From the NCBI GenBank assembly GCA_964524965.1, contig CAZGDY010000047.1, positions 1-12,203 of the forward strand: DNA of 12,203 bases, in the 5' to 3' direction. Positions 4,457 to 12,203 of the stretch are shown piece after piece; within the stretch, counting starts at the first letter, position 1; every line of letters starts with the position of its first letter. Below the pieces are notes generated by a model that saw nothing but the letters and a program-made list of their open reading frames with translations, was not told the origin of the DNA and made no database searches. The position numbers and the translations under genes are program-made. The DNA comes from Kmv34 sp964524965. Its GTDB lineage: Bacteria; Aerophobota; Aerophobia; Aerophobales; B3-G15.

Positions 4457-5769
4457 GTCTGCAAAATAAAAACATTAATATACATTACCTAACCCGTGTA
4501 GAAGGTCATGGTAATATTAAAGTAAATTTAAAAGATGGAAAACTAGAGGAGTGCCTTTGGGAGGTACCAGAAGCACCTCGTTTCTTTGAGGCGATGGTAG
4601 TAGGTCGAAAATGGCATGAAATGCATCATATTACCTCCAGAATATGTGGTATATGTTCAATTGCTCACCAATTTACCTCTCTTAAAGCTACTGAAGCTGC
4701 GCTAGGCGTTGAAATTTCAGACCAAACCCTGAAATTACGTAAAATATTGTTAGATGGTGAAAATCTGCAAAGCCATGTTCTTCATGTAGGATATCTTGCT
4801 CTACCCGACCTTTTAGGAGTGGGAAGTGTAATTCCTCTTGCTACTACTCATCCGGAAGAGCTTTTAACCGTAGTACGAGTACATCGCTTAGCTAACGATA
4901 TATGCGAAATAATAGGAGGCAGAACTACTCACCCCATACGTTGTGTCGTTGGTGGTTTCTGCGCTCTTCCCACAGAAGAAGAGCTTAAGCTAATAAAAGA
5001 AAAACTGGTACAAAGTTTAGGTGATTTACAAACAATCGCAGGACTTGTCAAAACGCTGCTGTCAGGATTTCCTGATTTTACAAGGGAAACCGAATACATT
5101 GGACTAACCAATGACAATGAGTATGCTCTATATGATGGAAATATTAAATCCACCGATACAGGTAAAACTGGAGTGGAGAACTACCTTGATATAACTAACG
5201 AGTTTATTGTTCCTCATTCCACTGCCAAGTTCACAAAACATGCGCGAGATTCCTATATGGTAGGAGCACTTGCTCGCTTCAACCTTAATTATGATCAACT
5301 CTTACCCAAAGCAAAAGAGGCCGCAGAGATGTTGGGACTCGTACCGATAAATACCAATCCTTATATGAACAATGTAGCCCAATTGGTAGAAGCCGTACAC
5401 TCTGCCGAAAATTCAATTAAGCTGGTTGATGAGCTTCTAGAAACGGGATTAAAAAATGAAATTGTTAAGGACGAGAGCTCTTCTGTCAAACTAAAATCAG
5501 GTAGGGGAATTGGCGCAGTAGAGGCACCACGCGGGATATTATTTCACGACTATGAATATGACGACTCTGGGACTTGCCTTAGAGCTAACTGTATCATTCC
5601 AACTAATCAAAATCATAATAATATTCAAAAAGATATGGAAAAGCTGGTCCCTGAAATTATGCATTTGCCCCAGGAGAAAATCGAACTTGCTTTAGAAGTA
5701 TTAGTAAGAGCTTACGATCCTTGTATCTCCTGCTCCACTCATTATTTAAAAGTTAAGTTCACCTCTTAG
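4453..5769 (+). CDS. hydA: Group 3b [NiFe]-hydrogenase large (alpha) subunit precursor
   Basis: This is the catalytic subunit, 438 residues, which splits or makes H2 at the NiFe centre. The nickel ligands are in the N-terminal motif RICGICSIAH (Cys65, Cys68) and the C-terminal motif DPCISCSTH (Cys424, Cys427). RVEGHG (15-20) holds the conserved glutamate near the active site. After His430 an eight-residue tail, YLKVKFTS, remains, which the operon's endopeptidase should remove after nickel insertion. A GAGGAG ribosome binding site at 4439-4444 and an ATGA overlap couple it to delta. The beta-gamma-delta-alpha order and the neighbouring subunits place it in group 3b (bifunctional NADP-linked or sulfhydrogenase) rather than group 3d, which would have HoxF and HoxU. 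No F420 subunit is present. Confidence 0.96.
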   Translation: MSLQNKNINIHYLTRVEGHGNIKVNLKDGKLEECLWEVPEAPRFFEAMVVGRKWHEMHHITSRICGICSIAHQFTSLKATEAALGVEISDQTLKLRKILLDGENLQSHVLHVGYLALPDLLGVGSVIPLATTHPEELLTVVRVHRLANDICEIIGGRTTHPIRCVVGGFCALPTEEELKLIKEKLVQSLGDLQTIAGLVKTLLSGFPDFTRETEYIGLTNDNEYALYDGNIKSTDTGKTGVENYLDITNEFIVPHSTAKFTKHARDSYMVGALARFNLNYDQLLPKAKEAAEMLGLVPINTNPYMNNVAQLVEAVHSAENSIKLVDELLETGLKNEIVKDESSSVKLKSGRGIGAVEAPRGILFHDYEYDDSGTCLRANCIIPTNQNHNNIQKDMEKLVPEIMHLPQEKIELALEVLVRAYDPCISCSTHYLKVKFTS

Positions 5770-5899
5770 CTTTTAGGAGATTTCAAGTCGGTTAATTTTC
5801 AGCTTACTATACCAGATATTCAGAGGTTTTTAGATAAAAAAATTTAAAAAAATCTTATTGTGATAAATTAAATAAATTATAAAGGGATATTTAAAAAGC
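5770..5899 (+). other. 130-base gap inside the operon
   Basis: This is the only sizeable gap between operon genes. It is very AT-rich from 5826 on. I see no convincing terminator hairpin. A weak internal promoter (TTATTG, 17 bases, TATAAA at about 5877-5882) could give hypFCDE some expression of its own, but the -35 box is poor. A partial Rex-like half-site, TTGTGA, lies at 5858-5863. Confidence 0.3.
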
Positions 5900-8221
5900 T
5901 TGAAAAATGGGTACCTAAAAGAAAAAATCATACGATTTCATATCAATATAAAGGGTATAGTCCAGGGAGTAGGTTTTCGCCCTTTTATTTACAATTTAGC
6001 TAAAAGTTACTCTTTGGTAGGGTATGTACTTAATAATACCAATGGCGTTGAAATAGAAATTGAGGGGGAAGAAAAAAACCTGAGAAAATTTTTGCAAGAA
6101 ATTCATCGTGAATCTCCTCCTCTTGCCGTAATCGAAAAGATTTCCTGGCGGATATTACCTACTAAGAGATACATTGGCTTTGAAATTAAATCCAGCCGCA
6201 AAGAAAAAAACAAATTTCTCCCTATCTCGCCCGACATATCTATTTGCAATGACTGCCTGAGAGAACTATTAGACCCGAAAGATAGACGCTACCATTATCC
6301 CTTTATTAATTGTACTAATTGTGGTCCCCGATTCACCATCATGAAAGACATCCCCTATGACAGACAAAGCACAACTATGAACTTATTTAAGATGTGCAAG
6401 GAATGTGAGTCCGAGTATAATAATCCCCTCAATCGTCGCTTTCATGCTCAACCAAACGCTTGCTGGAAATGTGGACCACAAATTAAGCTGCTTGATAATG
6501 AAGGCAAGAAAATTAAAACTGATAATGTGATACTTACTGCTGCCAATCTTTTAAAAAAAGATTTTATTTTAGCAGTTAAAGGAATTGGAGGATACCACCT
6601 TGCCTGCAATGCTACAAACTCCGGGGTGATTGAAAAGCTAAGAGCAAGGAAAAATCGTGTGGACAAACCATTCGCCTTAATGATGTTGAATATAGACCAA
6701 ATTAAGGAGGTTTGTGAGGTAAACTCCCAAGAAAAACATCTTATCTCCTCCCCCTCTAAACCCATTGTTCTTTTAAAAAGAAAAAGGGAAGATATTCCAC
6801 CTCAGGAAATTGCACCTAAGAATAAATATTTAGGAGTGATGTTGCCGTACACCCCTCTTCATTACCTTATTTTACAAAAAATGATGGTTCCGTTAGTTAT
6901 GACCAGCGGTAACATAAGTGAGGAGCCTATTGCCTATAAAGATGAGGATGCCTTTAATAAATTAAAAAAAATTGCTGATTTTTTTCTAATTCATAACCGA
7001 AAAATCCAAATTCGAGTGGATGATTCTGTAGTAAGAGTGGTAAATAAAAAACCAATGATCATCCGTAGATCTCGTGGTTATGCTCCTCAGCCCATCAAAC
7101 TACAAGTTAAAGCTAAAAAATGTGTCTTGGGAATGGGCGGATATTTAAAAAATACTTTTTGTTTTCTAAAAGAAAACCATGGAATAATCTCTCATCATAT
7201 TGGTGACCTGGAAAACTTAGATGCCCTCTCATCCCTTGAGAAAGGAATAAAATATTATAAAAAAATTTTTTATTGCCAGCCTCAAATTATAGCCTGCGAT
7301 CTTCATCCTAACTATACCTCAAGCATCCTGGCAAAAGAATACGCTAAAAAAAATTCCTTACCCCTCGTTCCGGTACAACACCATCATGCCCATATAGCCA
7401 GCGTTTTAGCTGAAAACCATATTAACAGAGAGGTTATAGGAGTAGCATTTGACGGTAGCGGCCTGGGAACTGATGGAGCTATCTGGGGAGGTGAGTTTTT
7501 AGTTACCGATCAAACTAATTTTAAAAGGGCAGCTCACTTTAGATATGTTCGTCTTCCAGGTGGAAAAGCAGCTATTGAGGAGCCATGGAAAATGGCAATC
7601 TCTTATCTATACGAGATTTATGGTAATGAGTGCGAAAATATTGCTTCACAAATTTTTTCCAATTTGGTAAAATCTAAGAAAATCAGTATTGTTCAGAATT
7701 TAATTAATAAACAAATAAATTCTCCTCTCACTTCATCAGCTGGTAGGTTATTTGATGCCGTATCTTCCCTTTTAAGAATACGGGAAAAGATAAATTACGA
7801 AGGGCAGGCTGCTATTGAACTGGAAATGCTGGCCGAGGATAAAAGAGAAGAACATTATCCCTTTCAAATAACCAAAGAGGGAAAAGAATTTATTATCAAT
7901 CCCTTACCGGGAGTAAAAGCTATTGTTGAGGAATTTAAAAAAGGGAATAATCCAAAAGTTATGGCTACTAAATTTCATTGGACTATAAGTCAGATTATTT
8001 GGAAAGTATGTGAACTGCTAAGAGACCACTGGGATTTAAACGAGGTAGCATTAGCAGGAGGTGTATTTCAAAATAATTTAATTTTAAAACAAGTAGTAAC
8101 TCTTTTAACCTCATCAGGGTTCAAAGTGCTTTTGCCCCGTCTTGTTCCCCTCAATGATGGGGGAATTTCTCTGGGACAGGCTGTAATAGCTTATCATAAA
8201 GTAAATTATAATAAAGGATGA
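5900..8221 (+). CDS. hypF: Carbamoyltransferase HypF
   Basis: HypF uses carbamoyl phosphate and ATP to carbamoylate the C-terminal cysteine of HypE, the first step to the cyanide ligands. All domains are present in the 773 residues. The acylphosphatase domain (about 10-100) has GVGFRPF. A paired zinc-finger domain has Cys116, 119, 138, 141 and Cys166, 169, 188, 191. A YrdC-like domain (about 205-395) includes KPFALM and MTSGNISEEP. The Kae1-like C-terminal domain has HHHAHIAS (494-501), FDGSGLGTDG (517-526), AGGVFQNN (719-726) and NDGG (752-755). The likely start is a TTG at 5900, which fits the usual distance to the acylphosphatase motif. An AAAGGGA lies 13 bases upstream, rather far, so the start is less certain than the gene. 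Confidence 0.95.
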   Translation: MKNGYLKEKIIRFHINIKGIVQGVGFRPFIYNLAKSYSLVGYVLNNTNGVEIEIEGEEKNLRKFLQEIHRESPPLAVIEKISWRILPTKRYIGFEIKSSRKEKNKFLPISPDISICNDCLRELLDPKDRRYHYPFINCTNCGPRFTIMKDIPYDRQSTTMNLFKMCKECESEYNNPLNRRFHAQPNACWKCGPQIKLLDNEGKKIKTDNVILTAANLLKKDFILAVKGIGGYHLACNATNSGVIEKLRARKNRVDKPFALMMLNIDQIKEVCEVNSQEKHLISSPSKPIVLLKRKREDIPPQEIAPKNKYLGVMLPYTPLHYLILQKMMVPLVMTSGNISEEPIAYKDEDAFNKLKKIADFFLIHNRKIQIRVDDSVVRVVNKKPMIIRRSRGYAPQPIKLQVKAKKCVLGMGGYLKNTFCFLKENHGIISHHIGDLENLDALSSLEKGIKYYKKIFYCQPQIIACDLHPNYTSSILAKEYAKKNSLPLVPVQHHHAHIASVLAENHINREVIGVAFDGSGLGTDGAIWGGEFLVTDQTNFKRAAHFRYVRLPGGKAAIEEPWKMAISYLYEIYGNECENIASQIFSNLVKSKKISIVQNLINKQINSPLTSSAGRLFDAVSSLLRIREKINYEGQAAIELEMLAEDKREEHYPFQITKEGKEFIINPLPGVKAIVEEFKKGNNPKVMATKFHWTISQIIWKVCELLRDHWDLNEVALAGGVFQNNLILKQVVTLLTSSGFKVLLPRLVPLNDGGISLGQAVIAYHKVNYNKG

Positions 8222-8225
8222 GAAA

Positions 8226-8435
8226 ATGTGTCTGGCAATTCCTTTAAAATTAACCAAAAAAGAGGAAGTTAAAGGATGGGTCGAAATAGGTAGCATTAAA
8301 AGGCAAATCAATCTTGTTCTTTTACCTGAGGCTAAGGTAGGAGATTATGTTCTTGTTCATGCAGGATTTGCCATAAGCAAAGTTGAAGAAAAAGAAGCCC
8401 AAGAATTGTTAGAGCTTCTATCTAACATGATTTGA
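8226..8435 (+). CDS. hypC: Hydrogenase assembly chaperone HypC
   Basis: HypC carries the iron unit with HypD and then holds the large-subunit precursor. The 69-residue protein begins MCLAIP, with the essential Cys2 exposed after removal of Met1, and has the family signature VGDYVLVHAGFAI (38-50). Its length is typical. AAGGATGAG at 8214-8222 serves as ribosome binding site and includes the hypF stop. Four bases separate it from hypF, and its own stop overlaps the ribosome binding site of hypD. Confidence 0.97.
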   Translation: MCLAIPLKLTKKEEVKGWVEIGSIKRQINLVLLPEAKVGDYVLVHAGFAISKVEEKEAQELLELLSNMI

Positions 8436-8439
8436 GGAG
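8434..8439 (+). promoter_or_regulatory. Ribosome binding site that sets the hypD start
   Basis: GAGGAG lies four bases before the ATG at 8444. An upstream in-frame TTG at 8432 overlaps this site and the hypC stop, so ATG 8444 is preferred. The spacing is a little short. Confidence 0.7.
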
Positions 8440-8443
8440 TTCC

Positions 8444-9547
8444 ATGAAATATATTTCTGAATTTAGAGACCAGAAACTAACTGGTAAAATTGTTAATAAA
8501 ATAGCTGAAGTTTCCCAAAAATTGGGAAGACAAATACGGCTAATGGAAGTGTGCGGAACTCACACTATGGCTATTCTCAAGTTTGGGATAAAAGAGCTTA
8601 TCCCTCCCAACATAAAGCTTGTAGCTGGTCCCGGCTGCCCAGTTTGCGTGACTCCCAATCAATACATAGATATAGCCTGTGCTTATGCAACAAAAGGTTT
8701 TTTGATAACAACCTTTGGAGATATGATAAAAGTTCCTGGCTCTAAAACAAGTTTAATTAAGGAAAAATCTAAAGGGAAAAAAATCAAAGTGGTTTATTCT
8801 CCTATGGACGCCTTAAAATTAGCTAAAAATCACCCTGAAGAAAAAGTTATCTTTTTAGGAATTGGCTTTGAAACAACCATTCCCACAATAGCAGCTTCAC
8901 TATCTATTGCTAAAGAAGAAGGTATTGAAAACTTTATGGTACTTTGCGGACACAAACTTATTCCTCCGGCAATGAAAGCTCTAATGAAAAGTGCTGAGGT
9001 AAAAATAGATGGTTTTCTCTGCCCTGGTCATGTTAGTATCATTATTGGAAGTAAAGCTTATGATTTCTTAGCTAAGAGTTATAATATTCCCTGTGTTATA
9101 ACAGGTTTTGAGCCGTTAGATGTTCTTCAGGGAATAAATCTTCTGCTTTCTCAAATTTGCCATAATGAGGCAAAAGTGGAAAATGAGTACGCCCGAGTCG
9201 TTCTTCCCGAAGGTAATCTTGAGGCTCAACAATTAATGAACAGGGTATTTAAGGTAGATAACTCTTCCTGGAGAGGACTGGGGGTAATTAAAGGTAGTGG
9301 CCTTAGGATATCTTCCGATTATTCCTGGTGGGATGTTCAAACTCGTTACCCCATCGAGGTTACTTCATCTGAAGAAAATAAAGATTGTCGTTGTGAGGAA
9401 ATATTGCGGGGTCTTATTGAACCCCCGGAGTGTGCTCTTTTTGGAAGCTCTTGCACTCCTTCAAATCCTTTTGGCCCCTGCATGGTCTCTACAGAAGGAA
9501 CTTGCCAGGCTTACTACCGTTTCCAAGATAAAAAGGAGAATAATTAA
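8444..9547 (+). CDS. hypD: Hydrogenase maturation protein HypD
   Basis: HypD is the iron-sulfur scaffold on which, with HypC, the Fe(CN)2CO unit is built. The 367-residue protein has the family cysteine motifs in order: MEVCGTHT (Cys37, His40), GPGCPVC (Cys65, Cys68), CGHK (Cys169) and FLCPGHVS (Cys193). The C-terminal cluster region has Cys315, 317, 330, 337, 346 and 354, including LRGLIEPPEC and FGPCMVSTEGTC, and supplies the [4Fe-4S] ligands. FGDMIKVPGS (91-100) and GFETTIP (141-147) are also typical. No key residue seems to be missing. The stop codon abuts the hypE start directly. Confidence 0.97.
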   Translation: MKYISEFRDQKLTGKIVNKIAEVSQKLGRQIRLMEVCGTHTMAILKFGIKELIPPNIKLVAGPGCPVCVTPNQYIDIACAYATKGFLITTFGDMIKVPGSKTSLIKEKSKGKKIKVVYSPMDALKLAKNHPEEKVIFLGIGFETTIPTIAASLSIAKEEGIENFMVLCGHKLIPPAMKALMKSAEVKIDGFLCPGHVSIIIGSKAYDFLAKSYNIPCVITGFEPLDVLQGINLLLSQICHNEAKVENEYARVVLPEGNLEAQQLMNRVFKVDNSSWRGLGVIKGSGLRISSDYSWWDVQTRYPIEVTSSEENKDCRCEEILRGLIEPPECALFGSSCTPSNPFGPCMVSTEGTCQAYYRFQDKKENN

Positions 9548-10555
9548 ATGGAAAAAATAATTAGTTTAGCTCATGGGAACGGAGGAAAATTAACCCAAGA
9601 GCTTATAAGAAATATTTTTTTACCTTATCTTAATAATCCTTTTCTTGCACCCTTAGCTGATTCAGCAGTATTTGAAGTTAAAGGAACTAAATTAGCCTTT
9701 ACTACCGACTCTTACGTGATAAAACCTCTTTTTTTTCCGGGTGGAGACATCGGAAAATTATCTGTGTCAGGAACTATCAATGACCTGGCAGTAGTGGGGG
9801 CAAAACCTGCTTTTATCTCTTGTGGCTTTATTATCGAAGAAGGGGTATCTATATCAACTCTTAAGAAAATTCTCTTATCTATTAAAAAAACAGCTCAACA
9901 AGCAGGAGTTGATGTGGCAACTGGTGATACAAAAGTGGTCGAAAAAGGTAGTGCTGACGGTATATTTATCAATACAAGCGGCATCGGGTTTATCCCTCCC
10001 GAGATGAACCTGGGCCTGGAAAAAGTTAAGGTTGGAGATTATATAATAGTAAACGGTACGATTGGAGATCATTCTGTTGCCGTTCTTTCTCAGCGAGAAG
10101 AGCTGGGATTCGATGAAGCTGTAAACAGCGATTGTGCTCCTCTTTATGATTTAGTACAAAAACTTAAGCCATACTGGGAAAGTATTAAGTTTATGAGAGA
10201 TCCAACGAGAGGAGGAATAGCAGGAATTTTAAACGAAATTGTACAGGGAAAAAATTTTGGCGTTCAACTCTGGGAAAAAAATATTCCCTTCCGAGAAGAA
10301 ACTATCACTATATGCGAATTTTTGGGTATGGATCCTTTATACCTTGCCAACGAAGGTAAAATTCTTTTTTTTACTGAACCGGAAAAAACAGAAAACATCC
10401 TTCAAATTATTCAAACTCATCCTTTGGGAAAGAAAGCTGCCATCATAGGTAAAGTTGTAGCTAACCCCTCGGGAAAAGTATATCTTAAAACCAGCATTGG
10501 TACAAAGCGTATAATTGATATGTTAGTTGAAGCTCAACTACCACGAATATGCTAA
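9548..10555 (+). CDS. hypE: Hydrogenase maturation protein HypE
   Basis: HypE dehydrates the carbamoyl group put on its terminal cysteine by HypF, using ATP, to give a thiocyanate that donates CN to HypC-HypD. The 335-residue protein belongs to the PurM-like ATP-binding family. It has LAHGNGG near the N-terminus (7-13), SGTINDLAVVGAKP (74-87), ATGDTKVVEKG (124-134) and MRDPTRGGIAG (216-226). It ends in PRIC, so the acceptor cysteine is the last residue, Cys335. GGAG at 9535-9538 is the ribosome binding site. Its last bases overlap the endopeptidase start by seven bases. Confidence 0.97.
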   Translation: MEKIISLAHGNGGKLTQELIRNIFLPYLNNPFLAPLADSAVFEVKGTKLAFTTDSYVIKPLFFPGGDIGKLSVSGTINDLAVVGAKPAFISCGFIIEEGVSISTLKKILLSIKKTAQQAGVDVATGDTKVVEKGSADGIFINTSGIGFIPPEMNLGLEKVKVGDYIIVNGTIGDHSVAVLSQREELGFDEAVNSDCAPLYDLVQKLKPYWESIKFMRDPTRGGIAGILNEIVQGKNFGVQLWEKNIPFREETITICEFLGMDPLYLANEGKILFFTEPEKTENILQIIQTHPLGKKAAIIGKVVANPSGKVYLKTSIGTKRIIDMLVEAQLPRIC

Positions 10556-11040
10556 AAAACACAAAAAAAAATAAAGATATCTTAATAATTGGAGTAGGAA
10601 ATATATTACTGGGTGATGAAGGAATTGGCGTTCATGTCATAAAAGAGTTAGAGAAATTAAACCTTTCGAGTAGGGTAGAGCTTTTAGATATAGGCATTGC
10701 TATCTTCTCTCTCATCTTGCATATTTCGGGAAGAAAAAAGGTAATTATTGTGGATGCAGTGAAAACAAGTAAAGGCGAGGTGGGAAAAATTTACCGGTTA
10801 TCTGTTGAGGACTTAAAAAACGACAAGGACAAATTTTTTTCTCTTCACCAAATAGGCATTGGAAATATTTTGGCACTTTCCCAACTAAACTCAAAACCAA
10901 AAGAACTGGCCATTATAGGAATAGGGATAAGGGAAATTAAATTAGGAACAGAACTTTCTCCCTGTTTAAAAAGAAAAATGCCCCAAATAATAAACTTTGT
11001 CTTAAGAGAAACTCCCCCATATTTTCTTAACTTCCCTTAA
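10549..11040 (+). CDS. Hydrogenase maturation endopeptidase (HycI/HybD family)
   Basis: This protease checks nickel in the large-subunit precursor and cuts off its C-terminal tail, here probably after His430 of the alpha subunit. The 163-residue protein has the family opening ILIIGVGNILLGDEGIGVHV (11-30). By analogy with HybD the three nickel-recognition residues would be Glu24, Asp69 (IIVDAV) and His100 (SLHQIGIG). The ATG at 10549 lies inside the hypE end without its own ribosome binding site, so translation is probably coupled to hypE. The 3' end overlaps the convergent threonine synthase gene by 39 bases. As the only such protease in the operon, it is the likely partner of the group 3b large subunit. 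Confidence 0.93.
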   Translation: MLKNTKKNKDILIIGVGNILLGDEGIGVHVIKELEKLNLSSRVELLDIGIAIFSLILHISGRKKVIIVDAVKTSKGEVGKIYRLSVEDLKNDKDKFFSLHQIGIGNILALSQLNSKPKELAIIGIGIREIKLGTELSPCLKRKMPQIINFVLRETPPYFLNFP

Positions 11041-12203
11041 GTTAGCCTTAATTTTTATTGGCTTGTTGGCATAAGTTGATTTAATTCCTTTTAATCTGCC
11101 TAAGTGATAGTTAATCACACTATCGGGGTCCTTAAGCAAGTTTCCTGTTAAAATACCAACTATCAAATCATTTTTATTGATAACTTTTGCTTTAATTAAT
11201 TTTTTAGTTCCGGCAATAGTGCAACAAGACGCAGGTTCTGCTCCAATCCCTGCCTTATCAACCATAGCTTTAGCATCCATTATCTCTTGTTCGGTAACCT
11301 GCTCAACTACTCCCCTGCTCCATTCTATTCCCCGAATGGATTTCTTCCAGCTTACAGGATTACCTATTTTGATAGCAGTAGCTATTGTCTGGGCCTGGAT
11401 TGGCTTAAAAGGAGTTTTATTTTTCCACATTTGATAAAGTGGATTAGCGCCCTGAGCCTGTATTACCGCTATTCTTGGAATTTTTTTGATTAATCCAATC
11501 TCATACAGCTCTCTAAGAGCTTTGCTTAAAGCACTATTATTTCCCAGATTTCCTCCCGGTACGATAAACCAATCCGGTACCTCCCAGTGTAACTGTTGAA
11601 GAATTTCAAAAGTAATAGCCTTTTGGCCCTCTATCCTAAAAGGGTTAATTGAATTTAACAAATAAATACCAAATTCACTACAAACCTCCTGGACCAGGTG
11701 CATAGCATCATCAAAATCACCTTCTATCTGTAAAGTCTTAGCTCCATAGGCAAGTGCTTGAGCTAATTTACCAAAAGCAATTTTTCCTTCAGGAATAAAT
11801 ACAATTGCTTCCATGTCAGCAACAGAGGCATAGGCAGCCATTGAAGCAGAGGTATTTCCAGTAGAAGCACAAGCTACTTTTTTGCATCCCAGCATCTTTG
11901 CCGCTGTAACCCCACAGGTCATCCCTCTATCCTTAAAAGAAGCGGTAGGGTTTTCTCCCTCATGCTTAAGAAACATACGATTAGCGCCAGCATATTTTCC
12001 CGCTTTACCGGCAGGATATAGATTAGTATTGCCTTCGGATTTGGAAACAATAAATTTCTCATCCACATCAAGTATTAGCTCCTTATATCGCCACACTCCA
12101 GAATTATAAAGAAAGGATTTATTAGCCCATCTTTTATCAAATAATTTTTTGAGATTTTTAGCATCTAAGCTGGCAAGATCGTGAATAACTTCCAACAAGT
12201 CCC
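11002..12203 (-). CDS. thrC: Threonine synthase, partial at the N-terminus
   Basis: Threonine synthase converts O-phospho-L-homoserine to L-threonine with pyridoxal phosphate. About 400 residues are visible. Counting from the in-frame TTG at 12198, the PLP lysine is Lys89 in NPTASFKDRGMT. The substrate and cofactor loops STGNTSASMAAYAS (112-125) and PGGNLGN (214-220) are present, and the end is intact. The frame stays open to the window edge. The first visible residues, DLLEVIHD, resemble the point in this family just after an N-terminal cysteine zinc-ribbon (CGGxLEVxYD), so I think the true start lies a few dozen residues beyond 12203. It is not related to hydrogenase function. It converges on the endopeptidase gene and overlaps it by 39 bases. 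Confidence 0.93.
   Translation of the reverse strand, partial: DLLEVIHDLASLDAKNLKKLFDKRWANKSFLYNSGVWRYKELILDVDEKFIVSKSEGNTNLYPAGKAGKYAGANRMFLKHEGENPTASFKDRGMTCGVTAAKMLGCKKVACASTGNTSASMAAYASVADMEAIVFIPEGKIAFGKLAQALAYGAKTLQIEGDFDDAMHLVQEVCSEFGIYLLNSINPFRIEGQKAITFEILQQLHWEVPDWFIVPGGNLGNNSALSKALRELYEIGLIKKIPRIAVIQAQGANPLYQMWKNKTPFKPIQAQTIATAIKIGNPVSWKKSIRGIEWSRGVVEQVTEQEIMDAKAMVDKAGIGAEPASCCTIAGTKKLIKAKVINKNDLIVGILTGNLLKDPDSVINYHLGRLKGIKSTYANKPIKIKANLREVKKIWGSFS

Noticed and set aside
1825..5769. Group 3d (Hox) or F420-reducing (group 3a) hydrogenase
   Set aside because: There is no HoxF, HoxU or F420-binding subunit. The beta, gamma, delta, alpha set with an FAD/[2Fe-2S] gamma subunit is the sulfhydrogenase or group 3b arrangement.
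5858..5875. Second Rex-like site before hypF
   Set aside because: Only the TTGTGA half matches well; the other half is generic AT sequence, and no good promoter accompanies it.
8432..8443. TTG at 8432 as the hypD start
   Set aside because: The frame would begin inside the ribosome binding site and hypC stop; ATG 8444 gives the usual HypD N-terminus.
1..12203. CRISPR arrays, insertion sequences, tRNA or rRNA genes
   Set aside because: No regularly spaced repeats, transposase frames, terminal repeats or tRNA-like cloverleaf sequences were noticed on either strand.

Overview
The window carries one near-complete hydrogenase operon from what looks like an AT-rich, strictly anaerobic bacterium. 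I say bacterium because a perfect sigma-70-type promoter (TTGACA, 16 bp, TATAAT) precedes the operon and several genes have strong AGGAGG-type ribosome binding sites. The host lineage cannot be fixed from this sequence. Two maturation genes, hypA and hypB, are of a type best known from Thermococcus-like archaea, so transfer between thermophilic or anaerobic lineages is plausible.

Layout. On the minus strand, 34-195 encodes a 53-residue, two-helix membrane protein of DUF3096 type. A palindrome-rich divergent region (196-671) holds its promoter and the promoter of the rightward operon. A very good match to the binding site of Rex, the NADH/NAD+-sensing repressor, sits just downstream of the operon's expected transcription start. 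The operon reads hypA, an ATPase-type hypB, then four structural genes for a group 3b cytoplasmic [NiFe]-hydrogenase (sulfhydrogenase type: beta Fe-S, gamma FAD/NAD(P), delta small and alpha large subunits). After a 130-base gap follow hypF, hypC, hypD, hypE and the large-subunit maturation endopeptidase. A threonine synthase gene converges on the end of the operon, overlaps it by 39 bases and runs off the right edge.

How the genes work together. HypF and HypE make thiocyanate-like CN donors, and HypC with HypD assemble the Fe(CN)2CO unit. HypA with the ATPase-type HypB delivers nickel. The endopeptidase then removes the C-terminal peptide of the large subunit. The mature alpha-delta hydrogenase passes electrons through beta to the FAD of gamma, for reversible exchange between H2 and NAD(P)H. 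No conventional GTPase HypB is present; the Mrp/MinD-like ATPase next to hypA takes its place.

Points of most interest: the HypA/ATPase-HypB pair in a bacterial-looking operon; the Rex-like operator; an aspartate replacing one proximal-cluster cysteine in the small subunit; loss of N-terminal cysteines expected in the beta subunit; and a run of inverted repeats in the divergent control region.
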